Positions 51,946 to 61,040 are shown, numbered from the stretch's first letter. The stretch is DNA of 64,000 nt from Pseudomonas sp. P8_241 (GCF_034008315.1 NZ_CP125377.1:3608001-3672000), one strand, 5' to 3'. Notes: generated from the sequence alone by a model not told the origin. Program-made: numbers and translations.

Positions 51946-53358
51946 TCAGCGCTTGATCATCGACCCGACGAACTGGCGTACCTGTTCGCTGTAGGGAGGT
52001 CGCATCGCGTCCGGCCCATCGACAGCGCGCAGTACCGATTTGCCATGGCTGAACGTGCGGAAACCGTCGACGCCGTGGTAGCAGCCCATGCCGCTATGGC
52101 CGACACCGCCAAAGGGCAATGTCTCGACACCGCCATGGCGCAGCACGTCATTGAGGGTCACGCCACCAGAGGTGGTACGGTTGAGCACGAAGGACTCTTC
52201 GCCGGCATCGTTACCGAAGTAGTACAGGCCCAGTGGGCGTGGGTGCGAGTTGATGTAGCTGACCACGTCGGCAAAGGATTTGTAGGGTTTGAACGGCAAC
52301 AACGGGCCGAAGATTTCGTCCTGCATGATCTGTAGTTCGTCCCCTGGATTACGCAGCAGGGTCGGCGCCATCTTGTGGTGCGGCTGGCCGCGCAATTGCT
52401 CGACAGCCGGGTTCAGTTCGATCAGCTCGACACCCGCCTCGCGCGCCTCATTCAGGTAACTGTGCAGGCGCTCGAAGTGACGGGCGTTGATCACCGAGGT
52501 GTAATCCGGGTTGTCGAGCAAGGTCGGGTACAACGTTGTAACCACTTCCCGGGCCATTGCAACGAACGCGTCCTGTTGCTCTTCGGGCACAAAGACATAG
52601 TCCGGTGCCAGACAGATTTGCCCGGCGTTGTGCAGTTTGCCGGTGAGGATTTTGGTCACTGCGGTTTTCATGTCGGCGGTGCGCGAAATGATGGTCGGTG
52701 ACTTGCCGCCCAGCTCCAGGGTCACCGGCACCAGGTTCTCGGCGGCGGCGCGCATGACGTGCTTGCCAATGCTACTGGCACCGGTGAACAACAGATGGTC
52801 AAACGGTTGCTGGCTGAAGGCATGGCCGATGTCAGGACCACCGGTGATGATCGCGACTTCATCCTCGGCATAGACTTCGCGCAAGATGCGCGCCAGCAAC
52901 GCCGAAGTGTTCGGATTGTATTCGGAGACCTTGATCATCACGCGATTGCCTGCCGCCAGGGCCCCGGCCAAACCGTTGAAGACCATGTTCCCCGGGAAGT
53001 TCCAGGCGGTGAGAATGCCCACCACGCCCAGCGGCTGATACTGTACCCATGCCTCCCCGCGGTCGGTGGCCCGCTGTTCCGGCTGCATCCATTCGGCGAT
53101 TTTGGCCTTGGTATACTTCAAGGATGCCAGGGGGCCCAAAACATCCAGCATGCGCGAGAAATCAGGGCTGCGATGACCGAAGTCAGCCGACAAGGCATCG
53201 ACGATGTCGTGCTGGTAATCGACCAGCAGGCCAATGGCCCGGTCGATCAATTCGCAGCGCTGTTCGGCCGTCCACGGTTCATCGGCCACGCAGGCGGCAC
53301 GTTGCTTGTCCAGGATCACGCGAATATCAGCGGCGTTCAGGTTTTCGTTGGCACTCAT
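51946..53358 (-). CDS. NAD(P)-dependent aldehyde dehydrogenase, coniferyl-aldehyde type
   Basis: This 470-residue aldehyde dehydrogenase has VGILTAWNFPGNMVFNGLAG for cofactor binding, FTGASSIGKHV, VTLELGGKSPTII with the general-base Glu, and the nucleophile Cys in NAGQICLAPDYV. Its short length and C-terminal YHGVDGFRTFSHGKSVL match the coniferyl-aldehyde dehydrogenase subgroup, which accepts hydrophobic and aromatic aldehydes. It would oxidise the aldehyde made by the adjacent alcohol dehydrogenase. The start at 53358 is the family-typical one; the longer upstream frame overlaps the control region of the divergent regulator. Confidence 0.88.
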   Translation of the reverse strand: MSANENLNAADIRVILDKQRAACVADEPWTAEQRCELIDRAIGLLVDYQHDIVDALSADFGHRSPDFSRMLDVLGPLASLKYTKAKIAEWMQPEQRATDRGEAWVQYQPLGVVGILTAWNFPGNMVFNGLAGALAAGNRVMIKVSEYNPNTSALLARILREVYAEDEVAIITGGPDIGHAFSQQPFDHLLFTGASSIGKHVMRAAAENLVPVTLELGGKSPTIISRTADMKTAVTKILTGKLHNAGQICLAPDYVFVPEEQQDAFVAMAREVVTTLYPTLLDNPDYTSVINARHFERLHSYLNEAREAGVELIELNPAVEQLRGQPHHKMAPTLLRNPGDELQIMQDEIFGPLLPFKPYKSFADVVSYINSHPRPLGLYYFGNDAGEESFVLNRTTSGGVTLNDVLRHGGVETLPFGGVGHSGMGCYHGVDGFRTFSHGKSVLRAVDGPDAMRPPYSEQVRQFVGSMIKR

Positions 53359-53516
53359 GGTGTTCGGACTTCCATGCAATGGTGGGCGGTTCGGGAGCTT
53401 CCAATCCGGTGTCGTCCCGCTACACTGGCGGGCTCGAAGCATGAATCGGGTGTTGCTCATGACAGGCGATACTAGAAAGGGCCACCCCGGCACGACGACA
53501 ACCAAAGGTAGGATGC

Positions 53517-56198
53517 ATGGAAGGGTTTGAACGTAGTTCCAATGAACCAGCACAGGGAGCAAAGCCACCCGTTCGCGCTGGAAAATTCCTGGCGCCGGCC
53601 AGCCTGCCAGGCCAATTGGAACGTTCGACTTTGCTTGCACAACTCGAACAATACGAAGGCGTGCGCCTGATCCTGATCAGCGCCTGTGCCGGGTACGGCA
53701 AGACCACGCTGTTGCAGCAATACCGCGAGCGCTGCATCAACGCCGGTCGACGGGTGTTGTGGTGCAACCTTGATCAGGCCGACAACGAGCCAGCCCGGCT
53801 GCTCCATGTGTTGTCCATCGGTTTGCGCGAACTGGGTCTGCTTGAGGAGTACACGCCTGACGAAGGCGAGCCGGCGCGTTACGAGCAATGGTTGCTGGAG
53901 CACCTCGCTGCCAGTAGCGAAACCTTCACCCTCCTGCTGGATGATTTCCAGGCCATTGACAATCCGCAGGCCCTGGATTTTTTCCAGCGCCTGCTCAAGG
54001 CATTGCCCGTTGGCAGCACATTGGCCATCGCTGCGCGCACAACGCCGGACATCAACCTGGGGCGGTTACGGGCCCGAGGCGAGTTGCTGGAGATCGGCAC
54101 CGATGCATTACGCCTGAGCATCGAGGAAACGGCCGGTTATATCCTGCAAAAGCGTCAACTGCCGCTGGACGCCGTCGACATCGGCAACCTGCACCAGCGC
54201 TGCGAAGGCTGGATTACCGGGATCTACCTCGCGACCCTGTCTCTGCAACGGCACAGCGATCCGGCAGCATTTATTGCTTCGTTCAATGGTTCCAACCCGG
54301 CGCTGGCCGAGTACTTTGCCGAAGACGTTCTGGCCAGGCAGACCGCGCAGCGCCAGCAATTCCTGTTGCAGACCAGCGTGCTGTCGCGGTTCTGCCCTGC
54401 CCTGTGCGATGCCGTCACCGGCCACAGCGACAGCAAAGCCATGATCGAATCGCTGGAGCGGGACAACCTGTTCGTTGTTGCAACAGACGACCAGCGCCAA
54501 TGGTTTCGTTTTCACAGCCTGTTCGCAGACTTCCTCCTGCAATCGCTCAAACAACATTCGGACAAATTCGAACAGCAACATCGTGCGGCGGCTTACTGGT
54601 TCTTCACCAACGATCAGCCGGTGGATGCCCTGGAGCATCTGTTTGCCGCGCACGCCGTCGATGAGGCCGCCAAACAACTGGTGTTGCACATCGATGAACT
54701 GGTGGAAAACGGCCATGCGAGCCTGCTGATGCGCTGGCTCTCGCGCATTCCGGTCGAGATACGGGATCTGCATCCCCGACTGGGCATTGCCTATGCGTGG
54801 GCGTTACTCCATGCGCGTCGCCACAAAGACGCGCTTCAGGTCCTGGAAAACCCGGCGTTGGCCGACGAACACCACTACGTCTATCCGCTGTTGTTGCTGA
54901 TCGGCGACCGGGTCCACGAGGCGTTGCTGGCCAGTACCGAACTGCTGGAGCGACTCGGCCCCCAGGACACGTTGTCCTATCGGTTGACGGCGTTTGTGCA
55001 GGCCTGCTCGCTGTTCTACAGCGGACGCTTCGATGAAGCGCGCAACAAGCTTGGCAGTGCGGGGCTACGCGAGGCACAACGTGAGTCGGCCTACCTGCGC
55101 GATGTCTCCGATGCCCTGGAGGCGATGCTCGACCTGACCCAAGGGCAACTCGACAGTGCCCTGACCCGTGTGGATGCCGCCATGCGCCGCAGTCGTGAGT
55201 CGTTTGCCGGAACTCCGCCCGTAGGGTTTCCCATCCTGCAAACCATCCATTGCGTGGTGCTTTACGAAACCGCTGCCCTGGATGAAGCCCAGCGGCGACT
55301 CAGCGAACTGTTGCCTTATGCCAGGGAACACGCCGCGCCAGACTCGTTGATCAGCATCCATGTATTGCTGGCACGCATTGCCTACCTGAACGCAGATCGC
55401 CCGAACTGGATGCGTCACCTGGCCGATCTCGACCAGTTGGGCCAGGTGGCGGGCTCCACGCGCATTCTCTGCTCGACCTGGCTGGAGCGCGCACGTGTCG
55501 CCACTCTGGAAAATCGCCTGGATACCGCCGATCACGCCATGCGCGCGGCCGAACAGTTAAGTGACTGGGAACAGACGGGGGTGACACTGAGCGCCAACGA
55601 TGTCGATATACCTTTTATCGCTCGCCAGCGCCTGCGCATCGCTCAAGGTGACGGCGATTGCGCCGAGCCGTTGCGCCAGGCTATCGATCAGGCACTGCAA
55701 CGCCACCAGCATCGCCGCGCCCTGAAACTGCGTCTGTTGCTGGCCATGGCACTGGATGGCACAAAACAGCACAAGGAGGCCCTGGAACAACTGACGCTGG
55801 CCTTGCGCTTCGCCAGCCACGTGGGTTTCATCCGCACCTTTCTCGACGAAGGCGCACCCTTGGCGGCCGTACTGGAACGCTGGTCGGTGACCTTTCATGG
55901 CCAGGAACAGGCACTGGGCATCCGTGCAGGCTTTATCGCCCTGTTGTTGAAGGGCGAGAGCAGCAGCCAGAAAGTCGAGGGCAACAGCGAAGACGCGACA
56001 ACGACCAATCTGTCCAACCGTGAACTGCAAGTGGTGCGCATGCTGGCGTTGGGTTATCGCAACCGCGAAATCGCGGAAAAGATGTTTCTTTCCGAGCTGA
56101 CGGTGAAATCGCACCTGCGCAAGATCAACACCAAACTCGGTGCCGGGGGACGCACCGAGGCGGTGTCGATCGCGCGGGCCCAAGGGTTGCTGGACTGA
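53517..56198 (+). CDS. MalT-type LuxR transcriptional activator
   Basis: This 893-residue regulator has Walker A ACAGYGKTT at residues 56-64, the Walker B-like LLLDDFQAIDNPQALDFF, the family segment WITGIYLATLSL, helical repeats and the C-terminal LuxR domain (LSNRELQVVRMLALGYRNRE, then ELTVKSHLRKINTKLG). The ribosome site AAGGTAGG precedes the ATG at 53517. It is divergent from the aldehyde dehydrogenase gene, which makes the alcohol-oxidising operon its likely target. It is closely related to the regulator at 42200-44938. Confidence 0.88.
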   Translation: MEGFERSSNEPAQGAKPPVRAGKFLAPASLPGQLERSTLLAQLEQYEGVRLILISACAGYGKTTLLQQYRERCINAGRRVLWCNLDQADNEPARLLHVLSIGLRELGLLEEYTPDEGEPARYEQWLLEHLAASSETFTLLLDDFQAIDNPQALDFFQRLLKALPVGSTLAIAARTTPDINLGRLRARGELLEIGTDALRLSIEETAGYILQKRQLPLDAVDIGNLHQRCEGWITGIYLATLSLQRHSDPAAFIASFNGSNPALAEYFAEDVLARQTAQRQQFLLQTSVLSRFCPALCDAVTGHSDSKAMIESLERDNLFVVATDDQRQWFRFHSLFADFLLQSLKQHSDKFEQQHRAAAYWFFTNDQPVDALEHLFAAHAVDEAAKQLVLHIDELVENGHASLLMRWLSRIPVEIRDLHPRLGIAYAWALLHARRHKDALQVLENPALADEHHYVYPLLLLIGDRVHEALLASTELLERLGPQDTLSYRLTAFVQACSLFYSGRFDEARNKLGSAGLREAQRESAYLRDVSDALEAMLDLTQGQLDSALTRVDAAMRRSRESFAGTPPVGFPILQTIHCVVLYETAALDEAQRRLSELLPYAREHAAPDSLISIHVLLARIAYLNADRPNWMRHLADLDQLGQVAGSTRILCSTWLERARVATLENRLDTADHAMRAAEQLSDWEQTGVTLSANDVDIPFIARQRLRIAQGDGDCAEPLRQAIDQALQRHQHRRALKLRLLLAMALDGTKQHKEALEQLTLALRFASHVGFIRTFLDEGAPLAAVLERWSVTFHGQEQALGIRAGFIALLLKGESSSQKVEGNSEDATTTNLSNRELQVVRMLALGYRNREIAEKMFLSELTVKSHLRKINTKLGAGGRTEAVSIARAQGLLD

Positions 56199-56201
56199 AC
56201 G

Positions 56202-56999
56202 TCACTTCACAACGGGCCATTGGTAAAGCGCCGGTTCTTTGCGCATGAACCGCGCGGCGGCTGCCTGGACATAGGGCGAAGTCATCGCTACCGCCTGGGC
56301 GGCGGCTTCGCCATCGAGTTGCGTGGCCAGATCGACGTCGAAGGTGCGCGCCAACAGGCGTTTGCTCAGGCCGAAAGCGACCGTCGACACATTGCTCAGG
56401 CTGCGCGCCAGTTCTTGCGCACGCGCTCGAAACCGGTCGGCGGGATGCACTTCAAGCGCGATGCCCAGCGCCAGGGCTTCTTGCGCAGAGACTTCGCGGG
56501 CGGAATAGATAATCTCCCTGGCTTTGGGCAACCCGACGATGCGCGGCAAGGTGTGAGATGCACCCATGTCCGGAACAAGGCCTATACGGGCAAACGCCAT
56601 GCAGAAGCGTGCCCGGTCCGAGGCGATCAGAAAGTCAGCGGCCAGAGCCAGACTGAAGCCGGCGCCGAACGCAACGCCATCCACGGCGGCGATCACGGGC
56701 CGGTCGAAGGTCGCCAGTGCAACGAGCACACGGTTGAAAGGGTCTATTCGCTGGAGCACATCGATCGCTGCGATTGCGTCACCCATTTTGCTGACGTCGG
56801 CCCCGGAACAAAAATCGCACCCGGCGCCCGTCAACAACAGCGCCTTGACCGCCGGATTCGCACGAAGACTCTCCAGCGCCTGGCGTAACTCATCGGCCAT
56901 TTGCAGGGTGATTGCATTCTTGCGCTCGGGACGTTTGAGAGTCAGCGTCGCCAGGCCCTCTTCAATGGATAATTCAACGAAAGTGTTCAGTACAGTCAT
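56202..56999 (-). CDS. crotonase-family protein, isomerase-like active site
   Basis: This 265-residue crotonase-fold protein has SGADVSKMGD for the oxyanion hole and GVAFGAGFSLALAADFLIAS, where the hydratase Glu is Ser. GLVPDMGASHTLPRIVG keeps the Asp used by PaaG- and ECI-type enoyl-CoA isomerases. Double-bond isomerisation is therefore more likely than simple hydration. It is convergent with the MalT-type regulator, 3 nt away, and lies 177 nt downstream of the TetR gene. It probably handles misplaced double bonds in the branched acyl chain. Confidence 0.78.
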   Translation of the reverse strand: MTVLNTFVELSIEEGLATLTLKRPERKNAITLQMADELRQALESLRANPAVKALLLTGAGCDFCSGADVSKMGDAIAAIDVLQRIDPFNRVLVALATFDRPVIAAVDGVAFGAGFSLALAADFLIASDRARFCMAFARIGLVPDMGASHTLPRIVGLPKAREIIYSAREVSAQEALALGIALEVHPADRFRARAQELARSLSNVSTVAFGLSKRLLARTFDVDLATQLDGEAAAQAVAMTSPYVQAAAARFMRKEPALYQWPVVK

Positions 57000-57176
57000 G
57001 AAGTAACCTCGATGTTTTTATTGTGTTGTCGCAGCGCTCACTTGAGCGGCTCGAGGTTACGGCAGGCACAGGTGCGAAGCGTCCTACCCAGGCCGGGGGG
57101 GAGCTCGTTGCAAGCATTGGAAGTGATCCATCGATTCGCTGGACAGTCTTGCCAACATCCAACCTCTGAAGCGTCC

Positions 57177-57821
57177 TTACGCACCCACGGCCATCGCATG
57201 TTCAACGAACGCCAGCAATTGATCGTGTAATTGCTTGAGCGGAATATCGGACGGGTCCAGCAAAAACTGCAGCATGGTCCCGCGCAAGGCGCCCAGAATC
57301 AGCATCGCACCGGCCATCGGGTCGACCTGCGCGCGGATCTCGCCGCTGGCGATGCCTTCGCTGATGTAGTGCGCCAGATGCTGCTGCACCGAGCGGTTGT
57401 ATTCGGCGAGAATTTGCGCGATGTCCGAATCCTGGGTTACCGCTTCGGCCATCAGTGCCAGCAAGGCGCGGGTGTTGATCCAGTCGCCATCGTTGCGTCC
57501 CAGATAAATGCTGACAAAGCCCTTGAGCGCGTCGATGCCGGGACGCCACCGCGAGGACTCGGCCTCCACCAGGTGCATGAAGCTCGAATTGACGAAACCC
57601 GCCAGGGCGCGCAACAAACCGGCCTTGTTACCGAAATGGTGGGTCGCCAGGCCGCGGCTGAACCCGGCCTCCTCACCCACCTCGGACAGGGTCATGCCGA
57701 CCCAGCCTTTGCGCGCAACAATTTGCCGTGCCGCGATCAGTAACCGTTGTTCAGCCTCGGCGCGACGTTCGACCTGGGTGCGACGGGTGGACGCCTGAGT
57801 GGTTTTTTCAACGGGTTCCAT
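57177..57821 (-). CDS. TetR-family transcriptional repressor
   Basis: This 214-residue regulator has an N-terminal TetR helix-turn-helix (LIAARQIVARKGWVGMTLSE, then AGFSRGLATHHFGNKAGLLR, about residues 26-72) and a C-terminal ligand domain. The start at 57821 has AAGGA 8 nt upstream and lies 10 nt after the stop of the crotonase gene, so the two are one operon. The divergent acyl-CoA dehydrogenase pair shares the promoter region, which contains an imperfect palindrome that could be its operator. Ligands of such regulators in this setting are usually acyl-CoAs. Confidence 0.88.
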   Translation of the reverse strand: MEPVEKTTQASTRRTQVERRAEAEQRLLIAARQIVARKGWVGMTLSEVGEEAGFSRGLATHHFGNKAGLLRALAGFVNSSFMHLVEAESSRWRPGIDALKGFVSIYLGRNDGDWINTRALLALMAEAVTQDSDIAQILAEYNRSVQQHLAHYISEGIASGEIRAQVDPMAGAMLILGALRGTMLQFLLDPSDIPLKQLHDQLLAFVEHAMAVGA

Positions 57822-57831
57822 CGGTAGTTCC

Positions 57832-58617
57832 TTACTGACCTGTAAATACGGGTGGGCGTCGTTCGGCCATCGCCTGGATGCCTTCGGCGAAATCGGCACT
57901 GACAATCTGCCATTCCTGCTCGCTGGCTTCCCGATCGATGATCCGGTCGACCGCATCGGCCAACCCGCTGCGCAGGGTTTCACGGCTGGACATGACGGCC
58001 ATGGGCGCCGAAGCGGCAATTTCTTCGGCCAGATCCCGGGCGGCCTGTCGCTCCAGCCCCGGCTCTGCCAGCACGTCGGCCAGCCCGATGCGCACGGCTT
58101 CGCGGCCATCGATGCGGCGCCCCGTGGCGATCAGCAGCGAGGCCATTTGCGGGCCGACCAATCGCGGCATGGTAACCGAAATCCCGAACCCCTGATGAAT
58201 GCCCAAGCGGTTGAAGTTGGCAGAAAACCGGGCTTTCTCACTGGTGACCCGGAAGTCGGCGACCAGCGCCAAACCCAGTCCCCCACCAATGGCGGCACCC
58301 TCCACCACACAAATCAGCGGTTTGCGGTTGCGAAACAAACGCACCGCCGATTTGTAGACGCGACGCGGGTATTGCGCATCGCGTTGATCGGCGCCGGAAA
58401 AGTCCGCACCGGCACAAAACACTTTGCCCTCGGCTTGCAGGATGACCACGCGGCACTCCGGTAAATCGTCGAGATAGTCCAGTGTGTCGGCCAGGTCCTT
58501 GATCAACTGGGCATCGAAGAAATTCAGCGGCGGCCGGTTGAAACCCAGCGTTGCGACATGCCCTTGTAGGTCCAGCGTGAGGCCGTGGCCAGGGATAAAC
58601 GCGGTGTGAACAGACAT
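57832..58617 (-). CDS. crotonase-family protein lacking hydratase glutamates
   Basis: This 261-residue crotonase-fold protein has FCAGADFSGAD for the oxyanion hole, but the two glutamates of enoyl-CoA hydratases are missing: GAAIGGGLGLAL has Gly in place of the first, and RLGIHQGFGIS has Gly in place of the second. The frame and fold motifs are intact. It may catalyse a different crotonase reaction (isomerase, C-C lyase or thioesterase). It starts an operon with the TetR gene and is divergent from the dehydrogenase pair. The start at 58617 matches the family length. Confidence 0.76.
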   Translation of the reverse strand: MSVHTAFIPGHGLTLDLQGHVATLGFNRPPLNFFDAQLIKDLADTLDYLDDLPECRVVILQAEGKVFCAGADFSGADQRDAQYPRRVYKSAVRLFRNRKPLICVVEGAAIGGGLGLALVADFRVTSEKARFSANFNRLGIHQGFGISVTMPRLVGPQMASLLIATGRRIDGREAVRIGLADVLAEPGLERQAARDLAEEIAASAPMAVMSSRETLRSGLADAVDRIIDREASEQEWQIVSADFAEGIQAMAERRPPVFTGQ

Positions 58618-58760
58618 AAACACTCCAGGATTGAAATGAAACACAGGGACGGGCGGCCACTTGAACGCCATCGGGGTTGCTGATAGCTTATTTACTTGTT
58701 GTCCGTTCAGCAAGTTGCTTAAAGCGTCGTCTCCCCTTTTAATTACAAGAGCAAAAAGCC
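58618..58760. promoter_or_regulatory. divergent promoter with candidate TetR operator
   Basis: ACTTGTTG-TCCGTT-CAGCAAGT at 58694-58715 is a 22-nt imperfect palindrome (7 of 8 arm positions pair). It sits midway between the crotonase-TetR operon and the dehydrogenase pair. Its size and place suit a TetR dimer site controlling both directions. Confidence 0.5.
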
Positions 58761-59903
58761 ATGCAGGCACTCGACATCCGTCCCTGTCATCTGGACGCCA
58801 GCACGCAAACCCTGCGCGCCGAGGTGCGCGAATTCCTCGCCGAGACGTTGAAAGACTTCCCGGCCCAGGAGCGCGCCAAAAACTGGAACGGCGCCGACCC
58901 GCAGTTCAGCCGCAAGCTCGGCGCCCGGGGCTGGTTGGGCATGACCTGGCCAAAACGCTACGGCGGCCATGAGCGCAGCGCCCTTGAGCGCTATGTGGTC
59001 CTTGAAGAGTTGCTGGCCGCGGGCGCCCCGGTGAATGCCCACTGGATCGCCGAACGTCAATCCGGCCCGTTGCTGATGAAGTTTTCGCCTGACGTCCTCG
59101 CCCCTCGGTTTCTACCCGCCATAGCCCGGGGTGAATTGCTGTTTTGCATCGGCATGAGCGAGCCGGATGTCGGCTCCGACCTTGCCTCGGTGCGCACCCG
59201 TGCGGTCAAGACCGACGGCGGCTGGCACGTCCACGGCAGCAAGGTGTGGACCACCGGCGCCCATCGCAGCCATTACATGGTGACCCTGCTGCGCACCGGC
59301 CCGAAAGAGGAAAACAATCGTCACGCCGGTCTCTCGCAATTGCTGATCGACCTGCAAGCCCCCGGTGTCACGGTGCGCCCGATCTACAACATGCTGGGCG
59401 AGCACGATTTCAACGAAGTGTTCCTGGACAACGTATTCGTCCCCGATGATTTTGTCATCGGCCAACCGGGTGATGGCTGGAAGCAAGTCGGTGCGGAGCT
59501 GGCGCTTGAGCGCAGCGGGCCGGAGCGCTACCTCAGCTGCACGCAGCTGTATCTGGAAATGCTCGATGCCGCCGATCCGCAGAACTCGCGCCATGCCGTA
59601 AGCCTGGGGCGAGTCGCCGCGCGATATGGCGCATTGCGCCAAATGTCACTGGGTGTGGCCGGCATGCTCGCCCGCGGTGAAAACCCGGCGACACCGGCCG
59701 CGCTGGTCAAGGATCAAGGCGCGCTGCTGGAACAATCGCTGCCCGACCTGGCCCACGATCTGTTCGGCGGCACCCGGCAACCGGGTTCCAGGCTCGATCA
59801 GGTGATGCGGTATCTGACTCAGACCGCCCCTTCGTTTTCGTTGCGTGGCGGCACCCGCGAAATTCTTCGCGGCATTATTGCGAGAGGATTAGGACTGCGA
59901 TGA
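58761..59903 (+). CDS. acyl-CoA dehydrogenase, alpha-like subunit of second pair
   Basis: This 380-residue protein has GMSEPDVGSDLASVRTRAVK, WHVHGSKVWTTGAHRSHYMV, DNVFVPDDFVIGQPGDGWKQ and a C-terminal LRGGTREILRGIIARGLG. These motifs mark a catalytically plausible acyl-CoA dehydrogenase of the long-substrate type. Its stop codon overlaps the next ATG by 4 nt (ATGA at 59900-59903), so the two products are made in step and probably assemble. Divergence from the TetR operon suggests de-repression by an acyl-CoA ligand. Confidence 0.86.
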   Translation: MQALDIRPCHLDASTQTLRAEVREFLAETLKDFPAQERAKNWNGADPQFSRKLGARGWLGMTWPKRYGGHERSALERYVVLEELLAAGAPVNAHWIAERQSGPLLMKFSPDVLAPRFLPAIARGELLFCIGMSEPDVGSDLASVRTRAVKTDGGWHVHGSKVWTTGAHRSHYMVTLLRTGPKEENNRHAGLSQLLIDLQAPGVTVRPIYNMLGEHDFNEVFLDNVFVPDDFVIGQPGDGWKQVGAELALERSGPERYLSCTQLYLEMLDAADPQNSRHAVSLGRVAARYGALRQMSLGVAGMLARGENPATPAALVKDQGALLEQSLPDLAHDLFGGTRQPGSRLDQVMRYLTQTAPSFSLRGGTREILRGIIARGLGLR

Positions 59904-61030
59904 ACCAGGCACTCAATGATCAAGCGGTGGACGCCAACGCGCCATCGGAACTGCAATCGATGATTGCCGACAGCGTCGAACGCCTGTTCGCCGATCAGAT
60001 CACCCCCGAGGTGCTGGCCCGCTTCGATGCCGGACAGGCCGCGAGCGAATTGTGGCAACTCGTGGTGGACAACGGTCTGCCCGGTGCACTGGTGACGGAG
60101 GACGCGGGTGGCAGCGGTGCGAACTGGCTTGAGGTCAGCCCCGTAATGCGCGCCATCGGCTACTGGAAAGCCCCGCTTGCCCTGAGCGAGACCATGCTGG
60201 CTGCGATGTTACTGGGCCGCGTCGGACTCGACGTGCCAGAAGGCCCAATGACAGTCATTCAGACCGGACATTGCGGTGATCTTGAGCTGGGCGAAGACGG
60301 CAATCTGAGTGGCAGCGCTACCAGTGTGCCTTGGGCACGCAGTTGCCAATGGGCGGTCGTTGCCGATCCGCGCGGGCGCATTGCACTGGTCGATCTCAAG
60401 CATCCTCTGGTTCGCGTGGAGCCCGGCAGCAACTTTGCGGGCGAACAACGCGACACCCTGCATTTCGACGCCACGCCTGCCAAAGCAATGGTGGCGCTTC
60501 AAGTGGCCGACATTGCAGAGCCTGTGTGGTTGTTCGGTGCTCTGATGCGCGCCTGCATGTTGGTCGGGGCTTTGGAGTCAAGCCTTGATCAGGCGGTGGC
60601 CTATGCGAACGAGCGTGCGCAGTTCGGCAAGGCCATCGGAAAATTTCAGGCGATTCAGCAACAGCTTGCGCAGATGGCCGGCGCGATCGGCCTGGCCCGA
60701 ACGGCTACGCAAGTGGCCCTTCACAGTGCCTGTCAGGCCATGGCTGCCCAACCGGGCAGTCGCAGCAGTTTGCTGTTCGACGTGGCCGTGGCCAAAGTCT
60801 GCGCCGGCGAAGCCGCCACACTGGCGACCTCGGTGGCGCATCAGGTGCACGGTGCCATCGGCTTTACCCATGAGCACACCCTGCACTTCGCAACCCGTCG
60901 GTTGTGGTCATGGCGTGACGAGTTTGGCAGCGATGCACAGTGGGCCGAAGTGCTGGGTCAGGCGGCGATTGCGGCGGGAAGCGAAGGGTTCTGGGCAGGT
61001 TTGACGGCGCGGGATCTTCATCCCGTTTGA
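59900..61030 (+). CDS. acyl-CoA dehydrogenase, beta-like subunit of second pair
   Basis: This 376-residue protein keeps the C-terminal helical domain (ANERAQFGKAIGKFQAIQQQ, then VHGAIGFTHEHTLHFATRRL). It lacks the TEPGAGSD-type motif, the NGxKxWxT stretch and the late GGTxEI motif; the middle domain is short. This is the profile of the partner subunit in heteromeric acyl-CoA dehydrogenases. It is translationally coupled to the preceding gene through an ATGA overlap. It is comparable to the product of 48324-49466. Confidence 0.84.
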   Translation: MNQALNDQAVDANAPSELQSMIADSVERLFADQITPEVLARFDAGQAASELWQLVVDNGLPGALVTEDAGGSGANWLEVSPVMRAIGYWKAPLALSETMLAAMLLGRVGLDVPEGPMTVIQTGHCGDLELGEDGNLSGSATSVPWARSCQWAVVADPRGRIALVDLKHPLVRVEPGSNFAGEQRDTLHFDATPAKAMVALQVADIAEPVWLFGALMRACMLVGALESSLDQAVAYANERAQFGKAIGKFQAIQQQLAQMAGAIGLARTATQVALHSACQAMAAQPGSRSSLLFDVAVAKVCAGEAATLATSVAHQVHGAIGFTHEHTLHFATRRLWSWRDEFGSDAQWAEVLGQAAIAAGSEGFWAGLTARDLHPV

Positions 61031-61040
61031 AAACGTACCG

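Noticed and set aside
11317..61030. Classical bile-acid or cholesterol ring-degradation cluster
   Set aside because: No ketosteroid dehydrogenase, 9-alpha-hydroxylase, meta-cleavage or HIP-degradation genes are visible. Only side-chain-type enzymes are present.
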